From Streblospio benedicti (lineage: Eukaryota; Annelida; Polychaeta; Spionida; Spionidae): a stretch of 64,000 nucleotides of DNA. Position 1 is the stretch's first letter, and each line of letters opens with the position of its first letter. The stretch spans positions 4,385,788 to 4,449,787 of the forward strand of contig CM032669.1 of NCBI GenBank assembly GCA_019095985.1. Direction: 5' to 3'. This document shows positions 24,478 through 34,700 of this stretch, piece by piece. The notes under the pieces were generated by a model, which made no database searches, had not been told where the DNA came from, and worked only from the letters and a program-made list of their open reading frames with translations. The translations under genes were made by a program, and so were the position numbers.

Positions 24478-24840
24478 CTGTAGATGCCCTCTCTTTTTTA
24501 GCTTAGAGGAACCCCTTAGTGGGTAGAATGAGATTCTGAATTTGGAATTTGGAATTTCAGGCACAAGACCAAAATTGTTATTGCCTTCTAACTTTAATTT
24601 TGTTATTATTCCTTCGTGTCCCCATATCCCCCCCCCCCCAAGTAATTTTGTCATATGAAAACAGGTTATGTATTCTGTTTGATCAAAAATGTAGAAGTTT
24701 ATCAAAATTTATTCTTGATTGTTTCAACTTAAGAAAAGAAAAATTATTTAATAGTTGGGTGTGATATGTTTCGTATAGATTTGTGTGGGTGTGTATATAA
24801 GTAGTATGTATCCTGTATAGATCACTCCTGTCAAAAAATG
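24478..24840. other. AT-rich spacer
   Basis: Contains a C run (~24,632-24,640) and no coding signal. Confidence 0.4.
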
Positions 24841-25050
24841 ATTTATGGGGTCATGACCCGGACATTGCCCCTACGCTGATGGTAGGTGAGCGAGCGATGG
24901 AGCAGAATCCATAAATCGTGTCACCTGTCACTCCGGTCCAGGCGTACGTGCCGCGTCGTGGCTGGGGAGCTTCTCCGGTGGCCGCGGCCGCGGGTGTATC
25001 GTGTTAAGGTCGGAGCGCTGTTCAAGGTAGCGACGTTGAAATAGTAGGCC
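24841..25050 (+). promoter_or_regulatory. CpG-rich island, candidate SF1 promoter or 5' exon
   Basis: GC content and CpG frequency rise sharply here (GGCCGCGGCCGCGG, CGTGCCGCGTCGTGG) in an AT-rich region. A donor-like AAG/GTAGCG ends the island near 25,030. It lies ~6.6 kb before the first SF1 coding exon found and ~1.9 kb from divergent LLGL exon 1. It does not contain the missing SF1 start codon in a plausible frame, so it would be 5' UTR. Confidence 0.3.
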
Positions 25051-25349
25051 GTGCACTACCATGTTTTCACTATATCACTGGTGTTCTTATATAGTGGCTG
25101 TATAGTAACCGTATAATTGTCAGTGTTTAAATGACTTGGATATCGCAAATTCGCCTAATTTAACCAGAATATATCCCTCAGTTGAGAAAACAATTTTGGC
25201 ATATGTAAAAACCTTCGCATTCTACAGATGTTTTGCCAATATTTTATCCACACACCAACCCAAACGAGTGAGTAGTAAATTTATATAATTTAATCCGATT
25301 GAAAGACATTATGCGCTCAAGTCAGCATATTGCAATGAAAAGATGTATG

Positions 25350-25504
25350 TACAGTAGAACATCTGATTAAGACCGCCTCTCGTGGTGACAGAAGTCTCTT
25401 TGATGAGGAGTTTATGTATGTAAGCCTTTGAGTGGAGACCGCCTCTCTATTGAAAACATCAAACTTTGGTCCCAAAGTGGTCCTAATAGAGAGGTTCTAC
25501 TGTA
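25350..25504. mobile_element. ~151-bp Tc1/mariner-like MITE
   Basis: TA dinucleotides flank inverted ends CAGTAGAACATCTGATTAAG and CCTAATAGAGAGGTTCTACTG. The internal sequence repeats GACCGCCTCTC. A related end lies near 53,225-53,325. Confidence 0.75.
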
Positions 25505-25599
25505 CGTTGTATGACCATATAGGCAATTCACGTGCGATGTGTGTAATATAGACTTTCATGCGAATGTTTGATTCCATACATTTTTTTCTTGTTTTGAAT

Positions 25600-25910
25600 T
25601 GCCATCTCTCTTTCTCTCTCTCTCTCTGTTTCTCTCTCTAAAAAACCCAACCTTAACTAGAGTAAAACAGACAATGCCCTACAGAGAAGGCGCCCCCCAG
25701 ATTCTAACAACCCACCCCAGCGTCAACGCCTCTATAGATTACTATACGAACGGCACATGTTTTAGGGCAAGGGAGCTGGATAAAACAAGTTTTTTTTTAA
25801 CCTTTATTTTGTCATATATGTTACCTACCTAGTTAGATGTTATATTTAAATGGTGACATTATAAGCCCACCGGGCTGGGCCATAATAAAATATGTATGTA
25901 TGTAATACTT
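25600..25910 (+). repeat. CT-rich tract followed by a LINE/SINE-like 3' end
   Basis: (CT)n-rich sequence at 25,603-25,640. From ~25,800 a segment with GTGACATTATAAGCCCACCGG and then AATAAAATATGTATGTATG resembles the 3' tails of LINEs/SINEs. The match is compositional and positional only. Confidence 0.4.
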
Positions 25911-26353
25911 AATTGTATAAATTGTTTATGGCAATGTCAGGAAAATAATCCTATTAAAACCTAAAACCTGTAAATGAAGTTGATAGTTTTGTAGTTTTTT
26001 AATATTGTACAGAATCTTTATTACAAATGAAAAACATTTACATCTTAATACATATGAAAAGAATACAGTACAAATGATATCGTACACAATATTTACAGTC
26101 TCAACATACATACACTTTATACACAGCGAATGATTGAAACTCCTTTATTTCACATTTCTAACATTATCATCCGTTGGTGGGCAGGAATTATATCATAAAT
26201 GAAATATATCTAGATATGTAGCCTTATAGAGATATGTTGATATAATCAGCAAACAAAATATGTTCCTTCCATGTGATTTAAAAGGGAAACTAATATGTTA
26301 AGCAAATTACCAAGAATACGGGTCAGACTTTCCCACAGTACGCAAGACTCCAC
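25911..26353. other. AT-rich spacer
   Basis: No feature supported. Confidence 0.4.
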
Positions 26354-26359
26354 TTCTTG

Positions 26360-26591
26360 CAGGGTCAGGATTAGGTGGAAAAGTGTTACTCGTCAGCAGG
26401 ACGAGTAACCCTCAAATATCTACTCGTCCTGCAAAAAATGTACTCGTCCTTCTTGCACAATCTCTATATCTGTATGACAAATTATTAAGAATTGCTCCTC
26501 GTCAAAAGGACTAGTTTCTAAAAATTAGCACTCGTCCTCCACTAGTTTTTACTAGTCAATACGAGCGGACAAGTGGCTAATCCTGACCCTG
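26360..26591. mobile_element. 232-bp MITE with repeated GGACGAGT (copy 1)
   Basis: Inverted ends CAGGGTCAGGATTAG and CTAATCCTGACCCTG; 6-bp direct repeat TTCTTG at 26,354-26,359 and 26,592-26,597. The inside carries ACTCGTCC / GGACGAGT-type 8-mers about eight times in both orientations. Copy 2 at 39,056-39,287 has the same length. Confidence 0.9.
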
Positions 26592-27177
26592 TTCTTGTCA
26601 AAGGGAATCCTTTTTTTATGGAAGAACTTGGCAATATTTCGTTGTGAACGCCATTAAGAATAAAAATGTATCTTATTACACATCTTGCACCAGTAGGTGG
26701 AATATGGGTATGTTAAATAATCTTTGCTATTAGCATGACAAAAGCCAATCGCTCGTTGTCAATTCATGTATAATTAAGCGTATCTTGTTCAGATTTTTAT
26801 AAGAATGGTAGATTTTATCCTTTCTAAATTCACCTGGTGTTTTACACTGCTTAATTAACGGGGTTTAAATTGGTTAAACACAAAGCTGAATGCTGAACAT
26901 GTATTTTACATGAATGAAAGAATTTTTATTGTCATTTGATAACCATTTGAAGGACGCTGGAGCTCTGCAGGTGATACATGACACTAATGTCTTTTTGACG
27001 GTCGTTTGCTCCATTGGTCGTGATACAAGTGTGTGTGTGTGTGGGGGGGGGACGTGTACTATTTTATAATTTAATGTTTCATATGAAGTCATATAATAAG
27101 GTTTTTGGTCAACTTCATTTCATTCACCTATGAATACTTAGTCACTTCTTACAACCATCCCCGTTGTCGCACCTGCG
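26592..27177. other. Spacer
   Basis: Holds a short TG/G run (27,027-27,052) and no gene. Confidence 0.4.
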
Positions 27178-27335
27178 AGCACCTGTTCAGTATTTTACGT
27201 CCACTATAGATCTAGAAACATAGGACGGGTCTGATCAACGCTTCGTGAATTGATTAATGGGTTTAAAATTGATGAGAGCACCTGTTCAGTATTTACGTCG
27301 ACCATAGATCTAGAAACATAGGATGGGTCTAAACC
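27178..27335 (+). repeat. Two direct copies of a ~55-bp segment, 100 bp apart
   Basis: GAGCACCTGTTCAGTATTT and ATAGATCTAGAAACATAGGA occur at 27,177 and again at 27,276. They lead directly into the GC-rich tandem block. Confidence 0.8.
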
Positions 27336-27350
27336 TGCTTAAACTGCTTT

Positions 27351-28037
27351 GATTGGTCGGTTTCTTGTTCAAGGTCGTGATGCGGCTTGCCTCACCGTTC
27401 ATCAACCTCTTACAAGGATGTCCCCAAGGCCAAGGTCGGAGCCAAAACTTTCAAATTTACGTAACCATCGGGCCCGCGCAGTTATTGGCCGGCTTTGCCC
27501 CGCGGCTCCTTCCAGGGCCGCTGCCGCGGGGCTTGCCTTGCCATCCCACCTTTCCAATTACACCCTCAAGGTCACGGCTGCCGAGGGCGGGGCTAAACCT
27601 GCCTAACCTAACCCGATTGGTCGGTTTCTCGTTCAAGGCCATGACGTGGCTTGCTTCACCGTTCATCAACCTCTTACAAGGACGTCCCCGAGGCCAATGT
27701 CAGAGCCAAAACTTTCAAATTTACGTAACCATCGGGCCCGCGCAGTTACTGGCAGGCTTTGCCCCGCGGCTCCCTCCAGGGCCACTGCGCGGGGCTTGCC
27801 TTGCCTTGACTTTACGTGCTCGGTCATTCACCTTCCTAATTACACCGGTGCTCTTACAATTACACCCTCAAGGCCACACGTAAATCATTGGGGCCGCACA
27901 GTTATTCCCCGGCTTTGCCCCGCGGCTCCTTCCAAGGCCGCTGCGCGGGGCTTGCCTTGTCTTGACTTTACGTGCTCGGTCATTCACCTTCCTAATTACA
28001 ACGGTGCTCATCCAATTACACCCTCAAGGCCGTCTAA
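27351..28037 (+). repeat. GC-rich tandem repeats (264-bp and ~155-bp periods)
   Basis: GATTGGTCGGTTTC at 27,351 recurs at 27,615 and GGGCCCGCGCAGTTA at 27,470 recurs 264 bp later. From 27,797 a second period of ~155 bp takes over (TTTACGTGCTCGGTCATTC twice). GGCTTTGCCCCGCGGCTCC occurs three times. The block is strikingly GC-rich for this window. The open frames here (27,353-27,883, 27,646-28,044) repeat with the DNA and lack conserved protein character. Confidence 0.85.
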
Positions 28038-28436
28038 ACAATAGGAACAATAGGAGGAGAATCGTTCAAGCATAGGAGCATATCTTTGAAACGTATACTA
28101 TTTATACACTATTATGTTACAAAACATGTATCAAAATTATCCACAGAAGATATTATGCATGGCTTATTAATTCAACCACCAATAGAGTACCCACCCGGGG
28201 CCAGAAAAATAAGTGGGCGAATTAATTGGGTGAAATAATTGGGCGATATTTCTGCAGCCATGTCTGCAGACAGTATTGACTCCCCTCTGTTGGCCTCCAT
28301 TTTGGATCACGTGACCAATAGACACGTCCATCAGCCCTCGCATTGCTCAATGAGAGCAGGCGGCTGTGTAGTCAGTCCAGTGGTCAGTGGATTAGGCTGG
28401 TCACCCCAATATAAAAGGGGCTTCACTGCTCATTTG
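28038..28436 (+). promoter_or_regulatory. Spacer with a TATA-type promoter-like sequence
   Basis: CCATTTTGGATCACGTGACC at ~28,297 (YY1-like CCAT plus E-box) and TATAAAAGGGGC at 28,410 sit 100 bp apart with suitable order for a core promoter. No gene clearly starts after it: the next 650 bp are antisense LINE. It may be a relic of an element. Confidence 0.2.
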
Positions 28437-29090
28437 CACCCCTTGTTACTACTGCGTAAGCTTTCTCCTTCAGGGAACTGGGTTTCACCTTTAGATTCCT
28501 TTTAAGGAATCCTAGTTTTTTGTTGGCTTTCGCACATGTTTGGTCGATGTGTCGGTTCCATGACATGTCGTCAAAAATGGTAACTCCTTAGTATTTTGCA
28601 GATGAAACTTCCTCTAGGATATGGTTATGTAGTACATACTGATGAATTATTTTAGATCTTTTCTTAGTAATACGGAGGATATTGCACTTAGCTGGGTGGA
28701 ATTCGATGAGCCAATCTGATTGCCACTTCTCCAGATTTTTTAGATCTTCTTGGAGCTTATGGCAATCATCTGTATTCTGTAGAACTATGGTTAGGTATAC
28801 TATTGTGTCATCAGCAAATAAGCGAAATTGTGAAAATTTAGTGTAGGGAGGTATGTCATTTATAAACACAAGGCAGAGAATCAGTCCAAGAACCGATCCC
28901 TGGGGGGACGCCACTGATAACAGGTACAGAATCTGATGTTTCCCCATCAATGATTACACATTGAAATCTACCTGTAAGGAAGGACTTGATCCATTTTCGG
29001 GCCTTGGGGTAAATGCCAGCACGGTCGAGCGTGTATAGCAGTCTGTCGTGTGACACCTTATCAAATGCCTTACTAAAATCCATCACGATG
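28437..29090 (-). mobile_element. LINE reverse-transcriptase fragment (jockey/CR1-type)
   Basis: Minus-strand frames show RT motifs in order: MDFSKAFDKVSHDRLL (29,086 down), SGVPPG / PQGSVLGLILCLVFIND (~28,900), FADDTIVYL (catalytic F-A-D-D, ~28,810), then the thumb-side KYLGV and LGFLKRN and KEKAYAVVTR to ~28,437. One frame change separates the two main pieces near 28,900. Both ends are truncated with no EN or ORF1. Confidence 0.85.
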
Positions 29091-29404
29091 GTGTCCAGCT
29101 GAGATCATGCGCCAATTGACCTCGCTGCCGCTGCCGCCAAACCCGGGAAGCCTGAGTCTGACTGCCGCCAGTCGACCCGCATCGTCTAGCAGAGGATCCC
29201 AACACCCTTCCCGCACCTCCGAACACCAAGAAGGCCACTGTTCTACCGCCATCAGAGGGATTCAGCCATTCCCGAGGAAGGAGTAAGACAGATTGTTTTA
29301 TGTTTACAATAATCCCATAAACTCTGTAAAATATTTCACCCACTGCTTGTTGTTTTCCTTGCAAATATATTTGCACATACTCTCACACACTTGATTCACG
29401 AGCA
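29091..29404. other. Spacer
   Basis: Moderately GC-rich at 29,110-29,280. The minus frame 29,083-29,376 has no recognisable domain. Confidence 0.35.
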
Positions 29405-29612
29405 ATAGCAAATATGTTCAATGGCTGCCAGAGCTCTGGGAAGGTGGCTATGCCCATATAATTTCTATCCTCAGCAACTGGAAATTGAATACTCTTGCTC
29501 TGCCGACGAAAAACACCCAAAGCTAAGTTATAAGCAGAGGGGCCCTAGTTATTACATTGTTCATAGATCCTACAATTGAGCATTAAGGTAATTTGGTGGT
29601 CTGAGCCCTGTT
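29405..29612 (+). mobile_element. Partial, diverged copy of the 463-bp MITE of 53.7 kb
   Basis: GCCAGAGCTCTGG, AAGGTGGCTATGCCCATAT, CTCAGCAACTGGAAAT and TAGTTATTACATTGTT, ending in TTGGTGGTCTGAG, follow the right half of the 53,714-54,176 element in order. The left half is missing. Confidence 0.75.
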
Positions 29613-30357
29613 ATCTCAAACACGCCGCCATATTGGTTTGCCTGGGAATGTTCATAAAAATAGCGTCGAATATTTGGATTGGCTTTGATGCATCGCACAT
29701 GCCCATCATTTTATTATAACGACCTATAAGCAGTGGACAAATTTGTGGTCTGTGTAAAACCTATCTAATCTGCGAAGATGCTGAAGAGAGAGTTTGGTAA
29801 GGTTACTATGAGCTAGGCGACTTCAAACCAAACAGAAAGATTATATATTCATCAGACTATTTGTTGGTCCCAACGCCAACTTAAAGCTGGTAGAGGCTAC
29901 TCTACTTCGATTTGCCTCATCTATGTCGGACGCTTTCAAGAAAACTACTGAAAGTTGTGACCCCAAACCTTGAAATATAATATGTTATAATAATGTTTAT
30001 AGAGTACAAAATAGAGCCTACGCGGCGGCCCAGTGCCCGCAGATTATAAAGCCGGACCGGCTGGTTTCAAATGTTCACGGCCCGATGGGTAGGGCTAGGC
30101 TATAAGCACACTTGTCTCATACGATTTCCATTATTATAAAGTTATCCTTTTCTTTAATTAGGGATTGCAAATAGTAGGATGTTCATACTATTTTATCTTA
30201 GCTTTAAACTTAAAACAAGTCATCGACCTATCCTATGAATGATGAAATATTGCCAGCAATTTCTGGGTGCCCAGTTGGCTCACTACATGCCCGGCTGAGC
30301 CTCCTGCATGCCCCGGGCATGCGGGCACCCACTAACGTTAAGCCCTGGTCTCTACTT
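29613..30357. other. Spacer with one inverted-repeat-element end
   Basis: At ~30,297-30,350 the sequence GGGCACCCACTAACGTTAAGCCCTG matches in reverse CAGGGCTTTACGTTAGTGGGTG at ~55,590, so both are ends of a dispersed element. The rest shows nothing. Confidence 0.45.
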
Positions 30358-31600
30358 TTAACTTCTGTTTTTGTTTCCTCTATTTACAAAAAGGTTGCAA
30401 GATTCTAGTTTGGACGGTATGTCTACTTCAATCTTTTTGTTTCTCTCCTTGCATGTTGTCAAATAGGTGATGTCATCTGCGTGTTTAGGATCAATGGTGA
30501 GATAGTTTTTCTGTGGCTTGTAATAAGTATGATCTTGATGTTCAGTTGGTATGGCTGGTGGTTCTTTTTGGATCTGTTGTTTGTAGTAGGTGTGATCTTG
30601 GTGTTCCGTGGATATGACTGGTGGTTCTGTATAGTTCAATGTTATTGCCAGGTAGAAGATGAAAAGCACAGCACTGAGACAGTCACCCTTCGCAATCCCC
30701 ACTTCAGTGTCAATCTCATCTCTCACGTGGTTTCCAACCTTGACTCTCAGTCTCGCATCCAGAATTAGGATCGACAGCATGTGGTACTCGTTGGGTTCTA
30801 AGAGTGCTTTAAGGTCTCTCAGCAGCTTCATCCGGCTTATGGTGTCAAAAGCCTTCGACATGTCTAGTAATTTTGCATATACTTTATAAGCACTGGATGT
30901 TATTGCTTTTTCACATAATAATTTCACGGCCAGAACGTGTTCTGTTGTGCTTCTGCCTTCTTGGTATGCAGCCTGGTCTAAGGATATTTTTATTTTAAAT
31001 CGGATCCAGCATTTCTTTATCGTGCATATGGCAAGAATTTTTCTCAGTGTTGATAGTAAGATGATGGGTCTGAGGTTAGCAGGTGGTCCTTGCTTTTTTC
31101 CAGGTTTAAGTAGAGGTGTTAAAATACCTGATTTGATTTCTTTGGGGTGTTCTCCAGTTTCAGCGATGTTGTTTAGTATTTCTGCAATTCCTGGGTGTAA
31201 TATTTTAGATCCATACTTTACATACTCAGCATTTAGTCTATCATCACCTACGCTCTTCCCATTCTTTATACTTGTCGCTGCTTTGTGATTTCGGTCTGGG
31301 AGAAGGGTGTAGTCATCTTTGTCGGTGGTATATATTCGATGTTTTCTTTGATGGTTTTGGTGAATAATTTAGTGAAATGTTCGGTCACAGCTTTGGCTTG
31401 TTCTTCTTCAGAACCAGCTACAGAACCTTCTTTAGTAAAAACAGTGGGAGGCTTCTTTTCTTTTTTCCGATTAATTTCTTTGATGGCTAAAAAACATTGT
31501 CTTGAATTGTCTTTGTATTTTTCTATTTCTGAGAGTTTTTTTTTCCATATTTTTATCTTCGATGATCTTGATTCTTTTTTTTTTATTTGTTTCATTGTTA
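30358..31600 (-). mobile_element. 5'- and 3'-truncated LINE, antisense in SF1 intron
   Basis: From 31,600 down the minus strand encodes a lysine-rich linker (EEEQAKAVTEHFTKLF), the RT fingers (G-K-S-V-G-D-D-R-L, then L-L-K-P-G-K-K-Q-G-P), LLDMSKAFDTISRMKLL, a GIAKGDCLSAVLF motif-B segment and HADDITYLTT (A-D-D catalytic motif, ~30,490). The frame breaks near 31,270 and again near 30,930. Between motif B and the catalytic motif there is a 21-codon tandem duplication (TEHQDHTYYK twice). The clade is not assigned. Confidence 0.8.
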
Positions 31601-31608
31601 TGGGAGTG

Positions 31609-31615
31609 TGCTAAC
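31609..31615 (+). promoter_or_regulatory. Near-consensus branch-point sequence TGCTAAC
   Basis: TGCTAAC (consensus UACUAAC-like) lies 27 nt upstream of the AG at 31,640-31,641, in the only ~40 bp left between the LINE and the exon. Its position makes it the likely branch site for SF1 coding exon A. Confidence 0.5.
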
Positions 31616-31641
31616 CCTGTTTAATTATTATCAATCCTTAG

Positions 31642-31782
31642 ATCATGATGATCGTGAAACAGCACGGAAGAAGAAACGGCGTAGCAGATGGGGGGCCGCC
31701 GAGGTGGATAAAGCATTCATACCTGGCATGCCTACTGTTATCCCACCAGGCATGAATAAAGAGCAAGAAGAACAATATTTAC
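31642..31782 (+). CDS. SF1: SF1 exon A (ULM and helix hairpin)
   Basis: Acceptor CAATCCTTAG, donor GTAAGT. Encodes [18 protein letters not shown] and [20 protein letters not shown]. The tryptophan is the U2AF-homology-motif ligand residue. Confidence 0.95.
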
Positions 31783-34700
31783 GTAAGTTTTTATTTTTTA
31801 TGTATTTTATTTTTGTAGTGTGGTAAGTATAGAAATAATAATCAAATAATAATAATAATAGTATCTAGGTTTATGTTATACAAACTTAATTCAAATTTCT
31901 CTTGACAGGAACTTCATTTAGTTGATGAAAATTAGATAACTTTAACGAACTTCAATTATTTCAGACCACAATAGGTACCTTCTATGACCAGGAATTTTGT
32001 ATATCAGTTGAAAACAATTCATTAATTTCATAATTTATTTTGTAATCGACACAACCTAGACTTTCAGAAAAAGTAGCAGTAATTAATTATTCTATTTACA
32101 GCAATACATAATGCAAAGATAAAGTGATAGTTGATTTGGAAAATATTAGGAATTTTCACACTTTATCTTTGTAATAAAAATCCCTTGCTGTCTCTTGATA
32201 ATAGTAAGGGTATTAATTATGATATTGTGAGTTGGAATATCCTACAAAAAGACAATATTTGATAAAAAAAAAGATTTTTTCAAAAGGCAGCAATGGGAGG
32301 TCAATTCAATTGAACATGTAATTAATAAATTTTTCTTTTTCCCTTTCTAACCTAATCCTCCAGTCCAAATCCAGATTGAGGAGATTAGTAGACGCCTTCG
32401 AAGTGGAGATCTTGGAATACCACCAAATCCAGAAGACAGGTTGGATTTCGGACAACAGTTTCCATGGGCTCATGGCTTTCGCCGTCACTCAATAATGGAT
32501 AATATCTGCAATGAAGTGCTAAATTTATTAAATTTTTGTTAGTTAATATTGAAAATATTTGTCATGAATAATGATTTGATTTCATTTGGCAATAACGTTC
32601 ATTTTCATATCATTTTGCAAACACACTAGACATCTCATCAAAACATTACAATGGGCGATTTTTTAAATATGTAAATCAGGTCACAGTTATTAGTACACTA
32701 TATATTTATTATAAAATAGTTGTTTTTATTTTTTTATGTTCATTGTTGCATTTACAACTTCATAGTTATGATAGCACTGAATTATCAAGCAAATATTTAC
32801 GCTATGCAGTATGCAACAGTATGCATCCTAAGAATTTGCAACTAGGCTGAAATGTTTGTATGGTATTTTTTCACTTCTTGTTTCATGATATGAAAATAAA
32901 ATCAATTTCGACTCATTGCAGAATTATCCTCGGTAAGATATACTTAACAAAGTTTTCTTTTAGTAATACAAATTTCCGATTTAAAAGGTTAGGTGCAAAA
33001 TTGAGATGTGTGATCCATCAGTTGACTTTTGATAGCATGTATGATTTGAAATCAATTCCTTTCATTTTGCTGAAATTGTAATGCTCAAACGAGCATAGTT
33101 TTGATGATGTGTTTTATATGGTTGATGGTAAGTATCAGGTACCCTCATCCTAACCATTTCAGTATACGACCTTGGTGGTGCCAGGATATAAAATAATAAC
33201 AAACAATATTCTTTCAGCCATTAATCTGTATTGTTACATTCATGTTTAGAAAAGGGCCTATCCATAAATACCAAATTTTGACCTACTCAAATGACGATCA
33301 TTATAGTGATCAAAGTCAAATGTCACACATGAATGCTGTGTAAATATGTCTAATCATTCTTCCTCCCCAATTTTATACAAGTTAGTTTTGGCTTCTTCGA
33401 TCTGCATGAACAATTTGTGTTCTGTTCGCGTCATCATTAAAGATAATTTGCCTTCTTTTGTAGTATTCTGAGTTTGAAGATGCAGCATTTTACTCAAACC
33501 AACAGGGTCAGGGTCCCTTTGATTGCATGGGAGGGTCCCTTAATGAAAAACAATTTTACTAATTGAGTTTTGCGTTGAAACTGTGAGGTAGTAAAAGTAC
33601 TTTTAGATGTTTTGCATCTGTTTTTGCATAATGATTATGGGGTATGTTATAGCAATAAACTTTTGCTTATTCAGATTTGATTGAACATAGTTCATCAATC
33701 ATTTGAAATAAAACTATGTCACCAAAAAGCTCAAAACTACATCCTTAATCATTTGGTCTATTTGTTTTTCAATCAACAACCTTGACATTTCTTTGGTTCC
33801 TGGTACAATAAAACAGAATAGGACCATTTTTTTCTCTAAACAATCCTACAATTATTCTTCTCATTCTGAAAGTTTTCTCATTTTGTTAGCTTACCAAAAT
33901 GTAGTAAATTTGTTAGTGTTGTTTTCTTGGAAAAATAATTTTAAAATTTACATTTATACAGATATAGGAGCTGTTAACTTTTTTCTTACGTCAAGCAGTT
34001 GTATGAGTTAGTGATTTAGAAGAATTGTTTTGGTACGCAGAGTCAGAGTTCCATGAAATATCTGTTTGGTTTGGGCTATATTTGAAATTACCATTTCATT
34101 GGACCTCTAACTTTGTGAGTTTTGTTACTGTAGTACATATGGACCTTCGTATTTCAGATCACCTTCACCTGAACCAATTTACAACAATGAAGGGAAAAGG
34201 CTGAATACTAGGGAATATCGCACACGGAAGAGATTAGAGGAAGAGCGACATGAACTTGTCACGAAAATGATTGATCTTAATACGGAATATAAACCTCCAG
34301 CTGACTACAAGTGAGTTATGTATCATGAAAGTATTTTCTTATATGCTGGCATTTTCTAACTTTGAATATTCAATATTATGTTACATGTTATTTTAGACCG
34401 CCTGTTGTGAGAGTGAGTGACAAAGTGATGATTCCTCAGGAAGAGCATCCTGACATAAACTTTGTAGGACTGTTGATAGGACCAAGAGGAAACACACTTA
34501 AGAACTTGGAGAAAGATGTAAGCTTCTAATTGCAGTAATTTACTCTGCCTTACATTGATAATAAAGCATATTATCTTAACTATTAAAGATTATGCTGAGT
34601 CTTAGATTTATTTTTTTCATTCTGTTCAGTGTAAAAACTAATATTGAATTAGGCTTTTCAGTTTAAAATGTAAAGAAGTTAATATATATAATTGTCATTG

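Noticed and set aside
27349-28044. Overlapping open frames of up to 176 codons in GC-rich sequence
   Set aside because: They arise from GC-rich tandem repeats, are open in several frames at once and lack conserved protein character.
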